From NCBI RefSeq assembly GCF_023195885.1, contig NZ_JALPKO010000008.1, positions 86,776-150,775 of the forward strand: a stretch of DNA of 64,000 bases, given 5' to 3'. The notes beneath the pieces were generated by a model that worked only from the letters and a program-made list of their open reading frames with translations, searched no databases and was not told where the DNA came from. Below, piece after piece: positions 39,048-47,594 of this stretch (position 1 is its first letter; every line of letters begins with the position of its first letter). The translations under genes and the position numbers were made by a program. This DNA is from Methylonatrum kenyense (GTDB lineage Bacteria > Pseudomonadota > Gammaproteobacteria > Nitrococcales > Aquisalimonadaceae).

Positions 39048-40213
39048 TCCGCCACCCGCATCGCCCTGTCCGCGCTCGTGCAAGACAGCTTCCGATAAAG
39101 ATTCAGCAATGCCGCCACGTGGTTGTCAATGGACATCTGCGCGACCAGTCGACGACCGTTGCCAACCAATCGCTCGCGTAACCGCCCCTCGGAACAAAGA
39201 CGCGCGATGGCCCGCGGGAACCCGTCCGGGTCATCCGGCTCAACGAGGAGTCCTGTTTCACCATCGCGGACAGTCTCCGGGATCCCGCCAATAGCATGCG
39301 CCACCACGGGTCGCCGTGCCGCCATTGCCTCCAACGCAACATACGGAAATCCGTCACTGAATGACGGGATCGCGACAACATCTAGCGCCGTGAGCACCGC
39401 CGGGATATCGCGCCGAAACCCGGCAAATCGCACGATATCAGCCAACCCCATGACATCGACGACGCTTTCCAGATGCCGACGGCACACGCCGTCCCCGACG
39501 ATCAGTACCCTTATACCGGGCCGTGCCCGCAGCATGGCAGGCACTGTCTCAAGGAACCGCTGATGACCTTTCTCGGGGGACAGCCTCCCGATGATGCCGA
39601 CAACGGTGGCGTCCGACGGAAACGCGAATTCCTGACGGAGCCTGTCACGCTGCCCCTCAAGGTCGGAGCCAAACGCCGTGGTGTCGACACCGTTATGCAA
39701 GACGGTTACCCGAGCCTCCGGCGTGTGAAGTTCCTTGACCACGAAGCGCGCCACGGATCGGGATACCGCCAGGGCCGCGGCCGACCAGGCTGCCGTCATT
39801 CGAAAAAGCGTTCGAAACACCACACCCAGGGGCTTCTGGTCATGGAAATGGGTGATCACGGGAATACCGGACATGCGCCCGATTATCCGCGCAAGCAACA
39901 TGCCTTTCAGACCAGCGGCATGAATCAGATTGATATCATGCTCGCGGACCAGGGCGAGCATGTCCGACAGCGCCCGCAGGTCCCATTTTCCACGTTCCAG
40001 GAATCGCGGCTCGACGCCGTCGTTGACCAGGCGTTCTGCGGCCGGGTGATAAGGCCCCAGAAAACAGGGGACCACCTGGACATTGGCCTGGCGGAGCCGC
40101 GGAAGCACCGCAAGTAGGTAAGTGGTCACACCATGCGCCGCGCCACCCTGGTGCCCCAGGTGATCATTTGCCACCAGAACGCGCAGCAGCCGGGTGTCGC
40201 GTGCATCCGCCAT
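39044..40213 (-). CDS. Glycosyltransferase family 4 (GT-B fold)
   Basis: A 389-residue GT4 retaining glycosyltransferase, expected to use a nucleotide-sugar donor at the cytoplasmic side of the membrane. The N-terminal acceptor half carries a glycine-rich loop (GHQGGAAHGV). The C-terminal donor half has VGIIGRLSPEKGHQRF, LIVGDGVCRRHLE, and the signature PSFSDGFPYVALEAMA, in which the first acidic residue of the usual E-x7-E motif is Asp. The ATG at 40213 gives a normal N-terminus and length. The stop overlaps the start of the deacetylase by 4 bases, so the two are co-translated, probably for a surface polysaccharide. The sugar and linkage cannot be read from the sequence. Confidence 0.9.
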   Translation of the reverse strand: MADARDTRLLRVLVANDHLGHQGGAAHGVTTYLLAVLPRLRQANVQVVPCFLGPYHPAAERLVNDGVEPRFLERGKWDLRALSDMLALVREHDINLIHAAGLKGMLLARIIGRMSGIPVITHFHDQKPLGVVFRTLFRMTAAWSAAALAVSRSVARFVVKELHTPEARVTVLHNGVDTTAFGSDLEGQRDRLRQEFAFPSDATVVGIIGRLSPEKGHQRFLETVPAMLRARPGIRVLIVGDGVCRRHLESVVDVMGLADIVRFAGFRRDIPAVLTALDVVAIPSFSDGFPYVALEAMAARRPVVAHAIGGIPETVRDGETGLLVEPDDPDGFPRAIARLCSEGRLRERLVGNGRRLVAQMSIDNHVAALLNLYRKLSCTSADRAMRVAE

Positions 40214-40369
40214 GGGCCACGAGGCCTCCAGAACCTGGGCTGTTGCGACCTCGACGACGGCAACAGCTCACTTCAACGTTAGCCCGACAGGTCTCGAAGG
40301 TAAATCACCCGTAGCAATCGCCTGGAACGGTCAGCGGCAATACCAATCATCCGGCATGTTCACCCCCCG

Positions 40370-42070
40370 TTACTCACACTCTCCATCCGGATAGTGCAAC
40401 CGTTTCAACACAACCAGGTTGCCCGCGTACGCGCCGAGAATCTGCAGATCCTCGACCGTTACTCCTGCGACCACCGCGTAACTTTCAACCACGGCATCGT
40501 CATGCCGGGTACCACTGTGGACAAAGAAGGTCGGACACAGCTCGAGAATCACCTTGCCCCTGTTCCAACCACTGCTGCTGTAGATGGCGGGAAGCCTGGT
40601 TCCGAGCGCGAAGAAGGGGGCCCAATCGCCCGCGGTTGCCTCGCCCGGCTCAACAACATCTGCCAAACGCTCGCGAATCTCGTGGGAGCTGTAGCTTGGC
40701 TCCATCCATACTTCGCTCGCTTGATACAGCCCGGAAACGACCGCCACCACGAGCAGGGCTTGCACCCCTGCCCTCGGCAGCAAACCCGATCGCGATGGCC
40801 CCCGCCAGCCCGCGAACACCAGCAGAAGAGCGAGGGCGACGGCAATGGGAAACAGGAGTCTGATTGCTCCCGGGCCGCTAATCCCCGCCGTTTCACCTTG
40901 CGGCAGCGGCGTGAGCGGTAAAACGGCATTCGCGACCGCCCACAAAACCGCAAAAACCGCCACTGACAGCAGCGCCACACTGACAAGCTTCGCAGTCCAG
41001 TGCAGGCCCTCACTCACCCCGGCACTCCGCGCCGCCCCGAGCCAGAACCCGATTGCAAGAATCTGCGCGGGCATTACGGCGACGAAATAACGTGGTGGCG
41101 CGTAGCTCAACAAGCCCAGCAACACCGGCACCCCAACAACAGTCGCAGCGACAGCAAGAAAGTAAGGATCATCGATCAGCTTGCGACCGGAAATCCGGAT
41201 CGAATCTGCAATACAAAACCAGGCCAGCGCGGTAACCCATGGCGACAATGCACTCAGCGGGTCGGTTAACACACGCGACGGCAAGGAGGCCAGCGCCTGC
41301 AAATCGAGGCGGCGGACCCAGACCTCATGCGTGGACAACAACAAGACGAGCAGGACGGCAAAAGTGGCAAGCAGGACCGGAAGGGCCACTTTCGGATTGC
41401 TGTGCCAGGCGGCGAAGAAGGCAAGGGCTGCCATGGCCGGCAGGAAATACAGCACTGCAGATATCTTTATCAGCACGAATGCAGCGACAGTCACTGCAAT
41501 AACGATTGCCAACGGCAGCCAGGCATGCCCGTAACCGAAACGCCGCAGCAGCAGAAATGCCAGGGCAACGAAGGCGGCTAATGCAACCTCGAACAGGGCC
41601 ACTCTCGAAAAAAAGAACAAAAAAGGTTCTGCTGCCAGCAGCGCTGCAAGCATCAGCAAAGACGCGTTCGAGAGGAACCCTCGGTGAGCCAGCAAAACAA
41701 TGACCACCAGGCACAGGAAATAGATCAGCGCGGTGGCCCTGGCCACCCCGACGCTCGGCTCGGCCACGCTGAACGAGAGATACATCAAGGACTGTGTCAG
41801 CGGGCTCCCGGAGAACCAGCCGTCGTATTCGTCGGCTTCAGACCACTTGACGCTGCCGAACAGGGCCAGGTTTCGCGGGGCCAGCGTCTTGTATCCCTCG
41901 TCGACGCGAAGCCCGATATCGTCTGCCGCAAAACCGTCCGGGCTATCTGCTGTCAGGTTAACCGCATGCAGAGCCGTGATCAGTAGGGCCACGGAGACAA
42001 GGAACGCAAGGCTTGCACCCGGGCGAAGCCTGAACGGGGGCGTGAATCGTGCGTCGATCACGGGCTGCAA
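40370..42070 (-). CDS. Multi-pass membrane protein, GT-C-like (ArnT/PMT-type) glycosyltransferase
   Basis: A 566-residue integral membrane protein with about a dozen hydrophobic segments. After the first segment (about residues 20-40) a loop carries acidic pairs in ADDIGLRVDEGYKT (residues 49-62), the position and style of the catalytic loop in GT39/GT83 lipid-linked-sugar transferases. The C-terminal 100 residues form a soluble, probably periplasmic domain. The role is inferred: transfer of a sugar from a polyprenyl carrier to a polymer, lipid or protein. The start is a TTG at 42070 with AGGA a few bases upstream; a GTG three codons later is possible. A 156-bp gap separates it from the GT4 gene, so all three minus-strand genes could share an operon. 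Confidence 0.75.
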   Translation of the reverse strand: MQPVIDARFTPPFRLRPGASLAFLVSVALLITALHAVNLTADSPDGFAADDIGLRVDEGYKTLAPRNLALFGSVKWSEADEYDGWFSGSPLTQSLMYLSFSVAEPSVGVARATALIYFLCLVVIVLLAHRGFLSNASLLMLAALLAAEPFLFFFSRVALFEVALAAFVALAFLLLRRFGYGHAWLPLAIVIAVTVAAFVLIKISAVLYFLPAMAALAFFAAWHSNPKVALPVLLATFAVLLVLLLSTHEVWVRRLDLQALASLPSRVLTDPLSALSPWVTALAWFCIADSIRISGRKLIDDPYFLAVAATVVGVPVLLGLLSYAPPRYFVAVMPAQILAIGFWLGAARSAGVSEGLHWTAKLVSVALLSVAVFAVLWAVANAVLPLTPLPQGETAGISGPGAIRLLFPIAVALALLLVFAGWRGPSRSGLLPRAGVQALLVVAVVSGLYQASEVWMEPSYSSHEIRERLADVVEPGEATAGDWAPFFALGTRLPAIYSSSGWNRGKVILELCPTFFVHSGTRHDDAVVESYAVVAGVTVEDLQILGAYAGNLVVLKRLHYPDGECE

Positions 42071-42851
42071 GGATTCCTGATCCGGTTGAGCCGCGTGTCA
42101 TCCTCCTGCCCCCCCGGCAATGGGGGGTCACGGTCTTGATCGAGGTGACCCGAACGCCGCATCAATTCGTCGTCGCACCCGCTCCCGGCCGACCCGGCAA
42201 CGCCATTCCGGATTTCACCGTTAACGTGTTCGCAGACCGAAACCAGGCTCCTGGCGCCCGTAAAGCGTGACCGTGACACCTCCCCAACCCTGGATTTAGC
42301 AGACACTGCGCGACGCCCCATCAATGATCACTCCAACAGCCCCTGTCTCGCCTGGGAAAACACTGATTTATTCGCACACCTGCGTTGGAGCCCGCATCGT
42401 TCCGGTGCAAGGCGCGCTGCATCGCGCCTTGCCAGATGACCAAAACCGGTCTCGGGCGCAGACGTGGGAATAGATCAGTGTTTCCCTAGCAGACTAGCAC
42501 CAGAGCCGCGCTTGATGAGGTGGTAAGGGATCGGACCGAATAACGGCGTCCGCATCCGCGACGGCGCCGGCAAAGGAATTCTGTTGTGGGCAAAACAACA
42601 AGTGATTAGGCTTTGAATAGACCCCGTCATCGCTAGCCTGCATCACGGGTGCTGGTGAGACGGTGATTGGCGCTCGCAGCCAACCGTGCTTGGCAGGCGC
42701 AAACACAGGACTCCCTTCTGCCATTCGCGAGGTGGTACGTGCCCTGTCAATGCCTCCCCGTCAGCAGCCGCCCTCAGGTTCTTGCGGCCCGGACCGATCA
42801 AGCCGTGGCGAATCGCGATGCGGCTCGCGGGCTCGTTGAAGGGGCCTGCGT
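42071..42851. other. 781-bp divergent intergenic region
   Basis: Lies between divergently transcribed genes (GT-C-like protein to the left, carbamoyltransferase to the right), so promoters for both should be here. It contains the inverted-repeat element at 42354-42486. I found no convincing coding frame, RNA gene or terminator in the remainder. Confidence 0.6.
42354..42486. mobile_element. MITE-like element with terminal inverted repeats
   Basis: The left end GGGAAAACACTGATTTATTC and the right end, whose reverse complement reads GGGAAACACTGATCTATTC, are near-perfect inverted repeats about 20 bases long, 133 bases from end to end. Inside is a second palindrome (AAGGCGCGCTGCATCGCGCCTT). There is no transposase frame, so it would depend on an element elsewhere. 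No clear target duplication is seen. A related sequence occurs at 63897. Could be a MITE, a solo end-pair of an IS, or a REP-like repeat. Confidence 0.7.
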
Positions 42852-44579
42852 ATGAATGTACTCGGTATAACCGATAGTTTTACGAGCGGTGCCGCAGTGG
42901 TCCGCGACGGTGAAATCGTCGCAGCAGTCAACGAAGAGAGACTGGACCGCAACAAGATGTCGATGGGATTTCCGCGCCTGAGCATTGCGGAAGTCTTGCG
43001 AATTTCGCAGCTCGAAGCGAGACAGATCGACGTGGTCGCGGTCGCCACGAACAACCTGTTCTGGCGAGCCGAATGCCTCCCCTATAACGATCCATACCGG
43101 GAATCCGACGCGCGCGGGGCAATGCGCGATAGGTTTCTCAGCCTGGGCGGAACCCTATCGAGGGTGGCCGGAAACTCAACCCTCGCCCGTAAGACCTATT
43201 ACGGTTTGAAAACCGTTTTGACCGGTGAGCGCAGGAAACAGGTTCACGAGGAATTGAAACGGCTCTTCGGTATCACCGCGCCAGTCAATTTCATCGACCA
43301 CCACGTCTGTCATGTCGCCTCGGCCTATTTCACCAGCGGCTTCGAACGCGCCACCGTCATCACCCATGACGGTGCGGGCGACAGCAAGTGCTCCCGTGTC
43401 GTGCTAGCGGAAAATGGTGAGTTCACGCACCTCAAGGCACTGGACAGTTATGACTCCGTGGGCAATTACTACGCCTACATCACCCACCTTTGCGGCTACA
43501 AGGCCCATAAACATGAAGGGAAAATAACCGGCCTGGCTGCGTATGGGGAACCTGAATACCTCGACATCCTGAAACAATTCGTTGCATGGAATGGAGATCG
43601 GATCCGGAACACCGGCAAGGCGTTTGATCATTCCGCGATTCGAAAACTCGAGAAGGCACTCCCTGATAACTTTTCAGCGGAAAATCTCAGCGCCAGCATC
43701 CAGCTGCTTCTCGAGCAGTCCGTTGCCAGCTTCTGCGATCATTGGGTTCGAAAGACCGGCGTTCAGGATGTCGCCCTCGCCGGCGGGGTGTTTGCCAATG
43801 TAAAGCTCAACGAGCGGGTGCATGAGCTCGACTCCGTTCGCAACCTGTTCGTACATCCAGGCATGGGCGATGAAGGCCTGGCTGTCGGTGCCGCCCTGTT
43901 TGAACACAAGCGGCTGCGAGGTTATGTCCGGCGCCCGGTCATCGGAGACGTCTACCTTGGCGCCGGCTACACGAAAGACGCGGTCGCCCAGGCAATTCAG
44001 GGCGCCGACGGTTTCCGGGAACTCGAGCTGCACGACAGTCTTGAACGGACTGCGGCACAGATGCTCGCCGATGGCAAAGTGATAGCGCGAAGCGCCGGAC
44101 GCATGGAATACGGCCCCCGGGCACTGGGCAACCGCACCATCATGTATCAGACGACCGATGCAACCGTGAACAAATGGCTGAACGAACGGCTGTCGCGCAC
44201 CGAGTTCATGCCCTTTGCACCCGTGACACTTTGGGAGGAACGTGAAAGCTGCTACAAAGATCTGGCAGGGGCTGAAGACAGCGCCCGCTTCATGACCATC
44301 ACCTTCAACTGCACCGACCAGATGCGCCGGCAGTCCCCTGCCGTGGTGCATGTGGACGGCACTGCGCGGCCCCAGTTGATACGGCGGGAAGACAATCCGT
44401 CGTACTACGACATTCTGGCCGAGTATCGAAAGATCACCGGCATCCCGAGCCTGATCAACACCAGCTTCAACATGCACGAAGAACCCATCGTGAACACTCC
44501 CGAGGAAGCCGTCAGGGCATTTCAGCACAGCAAGCTGGATGCCCTGATACTGGAGGACAGAATCCTTGTACCGGCCTGA
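42852..44579 (+). CDS. Carbamoyltransferase, NodU/CmcH family
   Basis: A 575-residue O-carbamoyltransferase that would place a carbamoyl group from carbamoyl phosphate, via carbamoyl-AMP, on a hydroxyl. The N-terminus MNVLGITDSFTSGAAVV and NEERLDRNK are family signatures. The Kae1-like ATP/metal half has DHHVCHVASAYF (His150, His151, His154) and THDGAGD. The C-terminal domain has RMEYGPRALGNRTI and the SLINTSFNMHEEPIV block. Length is normal. GAAGGGG lies about 8 bases before the ATG. It is the first gene of a plus-strand group of sugar-modifying genes, so the acceptor is probably a glycan. Carbamoyltransferases of this family also tailor antibiotics and polyketides, so an acceptor made by the PKS 5 kb away cannot be excluded. 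Confidence 0.93.
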   Translation: MNVLGITDSFTSGAAVVRDGEIVAAVNEERLDRNKMSMGFPRLSIAEVLRISQLEARQIDVVAVATNNLFWRAECLPYNDPYRESDARGAMRDRFLSLGGTLSRVAGNSTLARKTYYGLKTVLTGERRKQVHEELKRLFGITAPVNFIDHHVCHVASAYFTSGFERATVITHDGAGDSKCSRVVLAENGEFTHLKALDSYDSVGNYYAYITHLCGYKAHKHEGKITGLAAYGEPEYLDILKQFVAWNGDRIRNTGKAFDHSAIRKLEKALPDNFSAENLSASIQLLLEQSVASFCDHWVRKTGVQDVALAGGVFANVKLNERVHELDSVRNLFVHPGMGDEGLAVGAALFEHKRLRGYVRRPVIGDVYLGAGYTKDAVAQAIQGADGFRELELHDSLERTAAQMLADGKVIARSAGRMEYGPRALGNRTIMYQTTDATVNKWLNERLSRTEFMPFAPVTLWEERESCYKDLAGAEDSARFMTITFNCTDQMRRQSPAVVHVDGTARPQLIRREDNPSYYDILAEYRKITGIPSLINTSFNMHEEPIVNTPEEAVRAFQHSKLDALILEDRILVPA

Positions 44580-44709
44580 TCGGCACAGACGTCACCCGGA
44601 GATTTCCACCATCCCCGGGGGTTCGCGCCTGCTCGCGGCAACACCTGAGGGCACCAGGGCAGGCTCAAGATTCTTCGAACGCAGGCCGAGATAATGGGTT
44701 CAGACTGAG

Positions 44710-45549
44710 ATGAATCACGGCACGACATCCGGAATGGCAGACACCCCCTGCACCACACCCGTTGATGGACATGTGCATTTCTATGCAATCGAACGCGCGG
44801 CGCCAACCCTCAATGCCGCTCTTGCGAACTTCCTGGCCCTGGGCCGACCGGACACCCAGTACGTCGGCACCCTGATACTCACGCAGAGCTCTCGGGAAAA
44901 CGTTTTTGAAACCATGGCGGCCCGCAGCAGCTGCGGCGGCTGGATGCTGAGCCGAAGCAGGTCCGAGCCGCATAGTCTGATCGCGGAACGCGGCGGCAGG
45001 GCAATTGCCGTCATCTGCGGCCGCCAGATTCGTTGTGATAACGGCCTGGAAGTGGCCGCCCTCGGGACCACGGATGCGTTCCCGGATGGACAACCCCTTG
45101 GTGAAACGCTTGCTCGTGTTCGGGACTCGGCTGCCTTGGCGGTGATTCCCTGGGGTTTCGGAAAGTGGAGCGGAAAACGCGGAAAGGCGGTCGAACAGGT
45201 ACTGCAGTGCCATACGCCCGACTCGCTTGCGGTTGGTGATAATGGAGGAAGACTGCGCCTTGCCGGCGAGCCGTCACTGATCCGAAAGGCCAGGGACATC
45301 GGCTACAAGGTCCTGCCCGGCAGTGACCCGTTTCCGTGCGGCGACGATTTCCGCAGGGTTGGGGCATTCGGTTTTCTGATCGGTCTGGTCCCGAGCACTG
45401 CCTCACCATGGCGGGACATCTCCAGGTGGCTGAAGGCGCAGAAAAAGTCCCCTGACGGATACGGGCAGGCGGTTAACCCGGCCAGATTCCTTGCCAACCA
45501 GATCGGGATACGACTCCACAACCGGCGGCGCGGGAACATCACGCCATGA
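44710..45549 (+). CDS. Protein of unknown function with a PHP/amidohydrolase-like metal motif
   Basis: A 279-residue protein I cannot assign to a named function. Near the N-terminus VDGHVHFY (His21, His23) looks like the first metal-binding strand of PHP or amidohydrolase barrels. Later conserved-looking stretches are VIPWGFGKWSGKRGKAVEQV, LAVGDNGGR and LPGSDPFP. No signal peptide or membrane segment is seen, so it is probably cytoplasmic. Its stop overlaps the next glycosyltransferase start by 4 bases, indicating coupled translation and a shared pathway. The start could also be the ATG at 44734; neither has a strong ribosome site. A phosphoesterase or deacylase role on a glycan intermediate would be a guess. 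Confidence 0.75.
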   Translation: MNHGTTSGMADTPCTTPVDGHVHFYAIERAAPTLNAALANFLALGRPDTQYVGTLILTQSSRENVFETMAARSSCGGWMLSRSRSEPHSLIAERGGRAIAVICGRQIRCDNGLEVAALGTTDAFPDGQPLGETLARVRDSAALAVIPWGFGKWSGKRGKAVEQVLQCHTPDSLAVGDNGGRLRLAGEPSLIRKARDIGYKVLPGSDPFPCGDDFRRVGAFGFLIGLVPSTASPWRDISRWLKAQKKSPDGYGQAVNPARFLANQIGIRLHNRRRGNITP

Positions 45550-46754
45550 AGGTGCTGGTGGTCGCGCCGCAACCATTCTTTTCCCCGCGCGGCACGCCGT
45601 TCAGCGTCTATTACAGAACCCTGGTGACATCAGAGCTCGGGCATCAGGTCGACGTCCTGACTTACGGACAGGGAGTGGACGTGGAGATACCGAATGTCCG
45701 GCTGGTCCGCATTCCGGCATTCAAGCTCTTCGGCAAGGTCAAGACCGGCCCTTCGGTGTTCAAGTTGTTTCTGGACGCATTCATGCTTGCCTGGACGGTG
45801 GGGCTCATGCTGCGGAACCGCTACGACGTCGTGCATGCGCACGAGGAGGCCGTGTTCTGGTGCCGGTGGCTGAAGCCGGTTTTCAGAAACCGGCTCATCT
45901 ACGACATGCATTCCAGCCTTCCGCAGCAGCTGAAGAATTTTGATTTCACCCGGCTGCGCCTGGTTCATCAGTTGTTCGAGGGGCTCGAAAACAGTGCGCT
46001 GCGGGCATCGGACGCGGTCATCACCATCTGCCCGGCACTTCATGACCACGCAAAGACCATAACCGGCAAGCATGACAAATTGCTTCTCATCGAAAATTCC
46101 ATCTTTGATCCGATTCAACTCGCTCCGGGGCAGAACTCGACAGAAGTCCACGGCGGCAGCGAAACCTCAGCCGAGGCCGTTGCGGCGGACGCGTGGTTAC
46201 GTAGGCGTCAAACGAACGGCACGATCGCCTATGCGGGGACGCTGGAAGCCTATCAGGGAATCGACAAGCTGCTGGAGGCCTTCGCCGTCACACTGCGAGA
46301 CGTACCGGAAGCCAGTTTACTGATCATCGGTGGCCTGCCCCGCCAGGTGGAACACTACCGCAGACGCACAGAGCAGCTTGGCACGAAGGACCATGTGTAC
46401 TTCACCGGGCAGTTGCCACAGACGGATGCACAACGCCTGGTCGCCGGGGCGGCGGCCTGCGTGTCTCCGAGGTTTTCCGGGACCAACACGCCGCTGAAGA
46501 TCTATCACCTGATGGCCAGCGGCGTCCCGCTGGTAGCAACCCGTATCGATTCTCACACCCAGGTCCTGACAGACGAGATCGCCACGCTCACGGATGCCGA
46601 CATTCAGGGACTTGGAGCCGGGATGACGCAGGTCTTGAAGGCGCCGGAAGCGGCGCGCGACAAGGCAAGCAAGGCGCAGGACGTCTACCGCGACCGTTAT
46701 TCGCGCGATGTCTACGTCGGCAAAATGCAGACCCTGTTCGATCTAGTAAGTTAG
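45546..46754 (+). CDS. Glycosyltransferase family 4
   Basis: A 402-residue GT-B glycosyltransferase. The N-terminus MKVLVVAPQPFFSPRGTPFS is typical of GT4 proteins of exopolysaccharide loci, with the acceptor-binding loop after PRGTPFS. The donor half has GTIAYAGTLEAYQGIDKLLE, SLLIIGGLPRQVEHY and RFSGTNTPLKIYHLMASGVP; in the last stretch the usual E-x7-E acidic residues are not present in standard form, a variation found in this subgroup. The ATG overlaps the previous stop (ATGA). It sits between the metal-hydrolase-like gene and a methyltransferase in the plus-strand operon, which fits building or decorating one sugar repeat. Confidence 0.88.
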   Translation: MKVLVVAPQPFFSPRGTPFSVYYRTLVTSELGHQVDVLTYGQGVDVEIPNVRLVRIPAFKLFGKVKTGPSVFKLFLDAFMLAWTVGLMLRNRYDVVHAHEEAVFWCRWLKPVFRNRLIYDMHSSLPQQLKNFDFTRLRLVHQLFEGLENSALRASDAVITICPALHDHAKTITGKHDKLLLIENSIFDPIQLAPGQNSTEVHGGSETSAEAVAADAWLRRRQTNGTIAYAGTLEAYQGIDKLLEAFAVTLRDVPEASLLIIGGLPRQVEHYRRRTEQLGTKDHVYFTGQLPQTDAQRLVAGAAACVSPRFSGTNTPLKIYHLMASGVPLVATRIDSHTQVLTDEIATLTDADIQGLGAGMTQVLKAPEAARDKASKAQDVYRDRYSRDVYVGKMQTLFDLVS

Positions 46755-46787
46755 TAGTAGAGAACATCAATTACACCGGGTGGGAGC

Positions 46788-47591
46788 ATGGCGCAGACCG
46801 ATCAGCGCACGGGGGAGGTCGCAGGCCCTCGGACTGCCGCAGTTCGTGACTACTGGGAACGGCATGTCGATAACTGGAAAATCGCCACGTCAGCGCCCGG
46901 TACGCGCGAATTTTTCGAGGAAATCGAAGCCTACCGGTTTGAAAAGCTGACCTATCTTGAAAGCGTCATCGACTTTTCCGGTTTTCGCGGCAAAACGCTA
47001 CTTGAGGTTGGCTGCGGTGTTGCCAACGACCTCTCGCGGTTTGCACGGGGAGGCGCCCTGGTAACCGGAATCGACATCGCGCCAAGGGCTATAGAACTTG
47101 CCCGCCTCAATTTCTCGCAACGGGCACTCCAGGGTGATTTCGCGATCATGGACGGAGAAGCAATGGGCTTCCCCGATGCCTGTTTCGACGCGGTTTACTG
47201 TCACACGGTGTTGCATTTCACGTCGAACCCAGGGGCCATGATCCAGGAAATCCACCGGGTTTTGAAACCCGGTGGATTGGCGATGCTGATGATGGTCAAC
47301 CGCAGGTCCTGGATGAACCTGCTGAGAGTTGCGATGCGCGTTGAAGTGGACCATCTCGACGCACCGGAATACCACCGCATAACGCCAACGGAATTTCGCG
47401 CGAAACTCAGTCCATTCAACGAGGTGCGCATCACTCCGGAGCGGTTTCCCGTACCCACGAAGGTGCACGCCGGCCTCAAGGCCTCACTATTCAACATGAT
47501 TTTCGTCAACACCTTCAACGCCCTACCGAAATCCTGGACGCGACCGCTGGGGCACCACCTAATGGCTTTCTGCCGGAAACAGCGGAACTAG
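46788..47591 (+). CDS. Class I SAM-dependent methyltransferase
   Basis: A 267-residue small-molecule methyltransferase (methyltransferase 11/25 type). The SAM-binding motif LLEVGCGVAND is at residues 71-81, followed by GIDIAPRAIELAR, then the post-motif DAVYCHTVLHF and the VLKPGGLAMLMM loop. No membrane segment is seen. The intact core indicates an active enzyme; the acceptor (sugar hydroxyl, lipid or polyketide) cannot be told. It lies 33 bases after the GT4 gene, and 3 bases separate its stop from the next start, so it belongs to the same operon. A glycan O-methyltransferase is the simplest reading from context. Confidence 0.88.
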   Translation: MAQTDQRTGEVAGPRTAAVRDYWERHVDNWKIATSAPGTREFFEEIEAYRFEKLTYLESVIDFSGFRGKTLLEVGCGVANDLSRFARGGALVTGIDIAPRAIELARLNFSQRALQGDFAIMDGEAMGFPDACFDAVYCHTVLHFTSNPGAMIQEIHRVLKPGGLAMLMMVNRRSWMNLLRVAMRVEVDHLDAPEYHRITPTEFRAKLSPFNEVRITPERFPVPTKVHAGLKASLFNMIFVNTFNALPKSWTRPLGHHLMAFCRKQRN

Positions 47592-47594
47592 GAA

